A DNA stretch of 64,000 nt, from positions 45,064,647 to 45,128,646 of the forward strand of contig CM028328.1 of NCBI GenBank assembly GCA_016647705.1, read 5' to 3'. Below, piece after piece: positions 58,867 through 64,000 of the stretch. This DNA comes from Eucommia ulmoides (taxonomy: Eukaryota; Streptophyta; Magnoliopsida; Garryales; Eucommiaceae). Numbering within the stretch: the first letter of the stretch is position 1; every line of letters begins with the position of its first letter. Position numbers and translations under genes: made by a program. A model generated the notes under the pieces. That model saw nothing but the letters and a program-made list of their open reading frames with translations. It ran no database searches and was not told where the DNA came from.

Positions 58867-59300
58867 GACTCATGATGATACTCATGACGAACGAGTGTCC
58901 GTTTAGAGGATCGTTTAGAGTAATTAAAAAAATGACTCATGACGATACTCATGACAAACAAGTGTCCATTTAGAGGATCGTTTAGAGTAATGGAAAAAGA
59001 ACTTATGACAATACTCATGACGAACAAATGTCCGTTTAGAGAATCGTTTAAAGTGATAAAAACAGAGACTCATAACGATACTCATGACGAACAAGTGTCC
59101 ATTTAGAGAATCGTTTAGAATAATGAAAAAAGACTCATGACGATACTCATGACGAACAAATGTTTGTTTAGAGGATCGTCTAGAGTGATAAAAAAACAGA
59201 GACTCATGATGATACTCCTGACGAACAAGTGTCTGTTTAGAGTAAAAAAAAGACTCATGACGAATAAATATTTGTTTAGAGGATCGTTTAAAGTAATAAA
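58867..59300. repeat. Minisatellite, seven units of about 66 bases
   Basis: Units start GACTCATGACGATACTCATG at 58867, 58934, 59000, 59067, 59132, 59201 and 59252. The sixth is shorter. The common parts are ACGAACAAGTGTCCGTTTAG and AGGATCGTTTAGAGTAAT. It lies in the 3' untranslated part of the element. Confidence 0.9.
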
Positions 59301-61130
59301 AGATAGCTCAAGCCCAAGCCCTCTTGGCTGGGGGATAAAAGAAAATACAGAGGTATAAAATATACCCCAGCTTGTGGCTGGAAAACAATAAGAGAGTAAA
59401 GATATAAAATGTGCCCCAGCCGAAACTCTCAAATGGTTGAACATTTATAGGTTGCTTATGTACCTTAGCATTACGCCGATGATCAGGTTTAGCGTAGTTC
59501 ACTAGACGCCCCTTTCAGGGCAAAACGCATACTTGGATGCTCATTTAGAGCTTATGAATTTTCAGCAATAAGAGTTCCCAATTTGAGCAAGAAGGTAAGA
59601 AGTCCTAGTGATAGGGAAATCTATGCTTCCAGTCCCTTTGAGATCCCTGTAACTGGACAAGAAAAACACATACAACATAAAAATTTAGTCTAAAGAACTT
59701 GTTACCTTTGACGACTCGCAATTCCGTTCCCGCCTTTCGGCCATAATCACTTTGGTTGATGGTGCTTGGATCGGAGCGATATCGAGAGATTTTTCCGTTT
59801 GATTTTCGAAGCTTCTCTTTCCAACTCAGGGCCCGATATGCCACGGGGTGATTCAATGAGACTTTTTTTTTTTTTTTTTTCATCAATTGTTTTTTTTTTT
59901 TACTTATGATATTTCACTTTTGAACTCATGAGAGGGCCTAACATGTCTTTATTAAGGTCTCCTTGGCTTGCACGACTGGATTCTTGTCTTTTCAAATTTC
60001 TGGATACTTTAATTCTTGAGGTTCTAATACTCCTACATACTCTGTGTTTTCTCAGGTCCTGCAAAACTGATTTAGTCTAAAAAATGGGCAAATATCGAAA
60101 ATTACTAAAGGAGTACCTTCAATGCCTGATATGATTTTCTATGAGATCTTGAGTCGGATTGCAGAGGAATATGATTCCAATACATTTCCAGACCACGACC
60201 AATGTTTCTTTTCACAAATTCTAATTCCATTTCAAATCCATCAAGTTCTGATTCCGAAAAACGTCATTTGTCCTCTAATTTGGACCGAGGCAGAAAAATT
60301 GAACAAATCAATCTATCATATTTCTTTCCTCTTCAAATCTCTTCCACATTTGTAGTAGCGCTTCTTGCTTGGTTCCCCACTTTTTTTTTTTTTTTTTTTT
60401 GAAATAGATGATCGAACTTACAATAGTTTGAGAGCAACCGATCTTAAAAATGAATTGGATCTTTTTGCGAATTGAGATCTTCTTGCAACATTTGAGCTTT
60501 TATATTGGGATCATTGACCTGGAATGATTGTGTTCCTTTTTCTCCATTGGGTCTGACAGCAGGTGAACCAGGATGTTTACACCTGATTTTATCAAATCAC
60601 TAAAGGACCATTGGAGATGGTTTGATCAGCTTGCAGCAACATATCAAAGTATCGTTAGGGCAATGAAAGTCAATATTGATTTTTGAATCCTCCGGTACTC
60701 TGGAATTGCTGTCGGATTTCGTCAGAGGCCTTTTGGATCTCACCATTGTTTAGTTAAACATAATCTTCCTTTGTTTCTAGTCCTATTGGATCATGATCTA
60801 GTTCTGTATTGAAATCATATACTCGCATCCTCATTCGGTCACATCACATACAACATATGCAGGCGATTTTGGGTATCTGAAAGATTAAAATTCAAATATT
60901 AGACTACAGTTTTGGATAAACAGTATTGCATTATTGAAATTTAAAAAGTCGTTATAGAGAAAATCCATTTTCATCCAAAAGGCCAACGGGATAGAAAGGT
61001 GAGTACATGAAGATGTCCCAATTTTATCAAAACACCTATCAGATTGAAAGTAAACAAGAACCCCAGTTTTGCAGTCTTTAAATTTTTTCAAATCAAGCCT
61101 TGAACATATGACTCGCTCCTATTTCTGCTA
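59301..61130. other. Tat-element interior without recognisable coding sequence
   Basis: Only short frames and A/T runs (59867-59900, 60381-60400). No protease, reverse transcriptase or integrase motif was seen in any frame. Confidence 0.5.
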
Positions 61131-62966
61131 ATATTTTGATAAAGATTGACTTCACCACTCCCTGAAGATGCATGCTTAGGCAGTGGATTCTGCTGACAGT
61201 TTGGCGCACCAGTCTCAGGATTTTTACGAAACATGATGGCTCATGTCCGTATGAACTCTCAGATCTTGTCTTTTAGCTGAAAGCATTGCTCAGTCGCATT
61301 TCTTCTAGTTCCCGAGTGGTATTCACAGAAAGCATTCGAAGAAGCTGCTTTACTCCCGGGTTTAAGTTCGTATGATAGAAGGGGTGTCAGCATCCCCTAC
61401 TTCAAACAACTCCAGTATAGCTCGGTGATTGAGACCAGAAGGTCTAGTGGTTCATTGTCATTATTCTGGAAGTTTTCCCCAGTAGCACGAGGTAGATAAC
61501 CTTGGTGGTATTAGGTTCTGGCATCAGGGTATGGTTAAGAATTTTAGGTGGATAGTTTTGGTTAGGCTGATATGAGGGCGTATGGTAAGCGGGTGTTTTG
61601 TAGGCTTGAGGGTAGTATTGGAGAATGCGATTTTGGTAAGGGAGAGGTACATTCTGGTAGTAGTGGGGACGACTTTGGGAATATGGTTGGTTCCAACAGG
61701 TAATATTAGTTTTAGCGATTTTGAAGGAGGTGGTTACGATATTGATTGTTTTGGTTCGGGTAGTTTTGGGGATAAGAAGCTTGGGGGTAGTTATAGTGAT
61801 GGGTTTGCTAGGGGGAAACACGACAGCTACTTCATTTTCTCTTTTCTTTGGTGGAGCTGACCTCTTTGTTGGGTCGAGCGCAGCCCCTTCAATCTTTTCG
61901 CTCCTGATTCCTTCTTCCGTAACTTTGGCTTGCTTGATTGCATCGTCGAAGGAAACCACTGCTATGCTCGAAAGATCCCGATAGAAAGGCGACGTCTGAA
62001 TTGACTTGAATATTTTTTACTGAGCCTCCTCGCTCAGCCTAGGGACAACTTTGGCAGCCTCCTCCCTTCAGCGGGCAGTATACCTCCGGAAGCTTTCATT
62101 TTTTTTCTTCAGTATCTAGTAGAGAGTATTGCGGTCCGACGTGACATCCTTATTGTACACATACTGCTCATAAAAGGCCTCTACCATATCCTTGAACGTT
62201 TTAATCTGTGATAGGTCCAGGGTCATGTACCAGTTGAGAGTCGGTCCTTTCAACGATCTTCGGAACATTTTCAGACAAAGGTCTTCGTTCCAAGCATTGA
62301 CTCCGAATTCTTCATTGTAAATGCTGACATGCCACTCTGGGGGGCCCGTACTGTCATACTTCGTGAACTTTGGAACTACAAAATTTTTCGGGTCACCACC
62401 CGGGGTTGTGCTGACAGTTCCTTATACGCTGCTTTCCTAGATGGTTTCTCTCTTTTCAATTCTTCTATGGTTTTCTCTAACTCCTTCATTTTTAGAACCC
62501 AGGCTGGAGGGGGTCCATTCTCTTCTTCTCTATTTTCGATTTTAGTAGCCGGGGCCAGTCGATTAGCATTCAGATCATTCGGCGGAGCAACGACCCTCCC
62601 CGGGTGAATGAGGATTAGCGGTATGGTGGGGGTCGAGCCTTCTGGTGAGGCCTAATAGATATGCCCCTGGTTTGGATATGCTGACGCTCCATAGGTAAAA
62701 GGATGAGGGCCCATCTGGGGTCCATAGTAGACCGGTACTGCGAAGTTCAGGCCGACATGGTTCGAATTCAACACTGAGTTCTCCATCCCAACACTCGGAG
62801 GATTTCCATTTGGTGATTCAGTTACAGGAGTTCCATTGCATGGAGGAATAGGCATCTCATGGGGTCGGCTAAGTTCATTGATCCTTTCTCTTAGCATGTC
62901 GATAATTTCTTGCATCCGAGCCATATGGGTCGTATGGGGAGATTCAAGATTGCCTTCTGATGTCAT
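61131..62966 (-). pseudogene. gag remnant of the Tat/Ogre-like element
   Basis: Minus frames show MARMQEIIDMLRERINELSR near the start, KRSAPPKKRENEVAVVFPPS in the middle, and at about 61330-61140 the phrase YHSGTRRNATEQCFQLKDKI with NPLPKHA, which matches the zinc-finger-like block and the NPLPNH motif of Tat gag-protease proteins. Fossil with several breaks. Confidence 0.7.
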
Positions 62967-63491
62967 CCTGGAATGAGTCTGGGCCCGGCTGTAAGTAAAG
63001 ATCGGACTTCGGATGGGGGAAATTGGATTTACTTTTTTGGGACCAATTTTCCTATCTCGTCCTGTTCTTACAACAAACCCCTTTATTAGTCTACGTAGGT
63101 CTTAGGTAGTCTTAAAACCCATCTGAGTTCGATAATGACTGATCAAAATAATTTATGAATTTTTTTTCTCTACTTAATTGGTATTGGAAACTTTGAACTC
63201 GTTTGGTTTTTAAGACTTCATAAGATATCATCAATTCATCAAGTAAAAATCCCTTTCAATGCCTTGTATTCATAGAATCCAGTTCGAATAATATGGATAC
63301 AAGACGACCATACTCATGTCAGAGGGTTTACAGCAATACAAGAGCTCAATAAAAAAGAAAGAAAATAAGAAAATGAACAAACATCACAATTTATTTACAA
63401 AAATAGAAGGAAAAGATAACGAAATAAAATATAACATTCGGACACGGAATAGTTGGACTTATTTGGACATATTAGGTTTGACCCTCTAATT

Positions 63492-63510
63492 GTCCCCAGT
63501 GGAGTCGCCA
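63492..63510 (-). other. Primer binding site of the Tat/Ogre-like element
   Basis: TGGCGACTCCACTGGGGAC on the minus strand, two bases from the LTR. This is the tRNA-Arg-type site of Ogre/Tat elements. Confidence 0.8.
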
Positions 63511-63512
63511 AC

Positions 63513-64000
63513 TGACACGCCCCGATTTTCTGAAGAGGAAAATAATATTAAATAATAATTAAGCTTAAGGAGATAAGAGTTTTTAAAGCGCCGGTTTTCT
63601 CAAAAAATATACTTAGGCCATTTTTAAAAAATAAGGAGTCGCCACCTAGTATTGGGTTTAAATGGTGTGTTAGATCACCAAATTTTTAGAAAATAATTTA
63701 AAAGGCCTAAGTAAAAAATTGACTCCAAAAAACACGGTCAAACCAAAGATTCATTTAAAAGCTCGGGGGCCGGTTACGCTCGGGGAAGGTGTTAAGCACC
63801 CCAAGACGCCCATCCGAAAATAGTACCTAATGTCCAATTAAATCCAATTAATTTAGGTCCGAATATTTTATTTTATTTTAAAATCATTTCCTTCTTATAA
63901 AATCTTTTTGGTACTTTCATAAATTAGGTGGGACACGTTTTTGGATTTTTTGGAATGTTCCCCCGGTATAACCTCTTATTGAATATTAAGGATTGAACAA
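63513..64000 (-). repeat. 5' LTR of the Tat/Ogre-like element, cut by the window edge
   Basis: Aligns with 56560-57050 with few differences. Confidence 0.85.

Larger units (their letters stand above)
56560..64000 (-). mobile_element. Tat/Ogre-like, gag-bearing LTR element without visible pol
   Basis: 3' LTR at 56560-58736, polypurine tract after it, minisatellite, gag remnants, tRNA-Arg-type primer site, and the start of the 5' LTR at 63513, cut by the window edge. The interior is only about 4.8 kb and shows no reverse transcriptase or integrase, so it resembles the gag-only (TR-GAG) derivatives known in plants. Fossil, with several breaks. Confidence 0.75.

Overview
This is nuclear DNA of a flowering plant, most likely a eudicot. 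It is AT-rich, has GT-AG introns, and carries Athila, Tat and Copia type LTR elements, a Mutator-like transposon with a plant mobile domain gene, Tourist-like MITEs and a decayed plastid insert. I cannot name the species. I recognise one complete host gene. The rest is mostly mobile DNA. I saw no rRNA, tRNA or CRISPR array.

Layout. 1-1880: end of a Copia-type LTR joined to another LTR-like repeat; this block recurs at about 53.1-56.56 kb. 1881-4730: AT-rich, no gene. 5095-7442 (minus): two-exon gene for a small membrane subunit of mitochondrial complex I (B15/NDUFB4-like), with a MITE in its intron. 7501-21676: a 14.2 kb Mutator-like element (MULE) inserted 58 bp upstream of that gene's start codon, flanked by an 8-9 bp target duplication. 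It carries a transposase gene, a plant mobile domain (PMD) gene and up to five small accessory genes that I do not recognise. Its left part has been tandemly duplicated together with the first bases of the host gene. 21686-22313: probably the gene's original upstream region. 22314-31402: a patchwork of LTR fragments, a LINE-type fragment and the 3' part of an Athila-like element. 32214-45111 (minus): a near full-length 12.9 kb Athila element nested in the 3' LTR of that older relative. 45650-48770: end of a Tat-lineage element with an antisense reading-frame remnant. 48771-53530: LTR remnants, a plastid rpl23-rpl2 fragment and a possible leader exon. 53613-55333: an Athila-family solo LTR. 56560-64000 (minus): a gag-bearing Tat/Ogre-like element that seems to lack pol, with a seven-unit minisatellite.

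How the parts relate. The host gene encodes an 88-residue protein of the inner mitochondrial membrane. The MULE insertion has probably moved its promoter about 14 kb away, so present expression would depend on sequence in the MULE end. Comparing the duplicated MULE halves is useful: they show which accessory frames were once open, they share E2F-like sites in a two-way promoter, and one half is the empty site for a later MITE. The LTR elements are fossils at different stages of decay.
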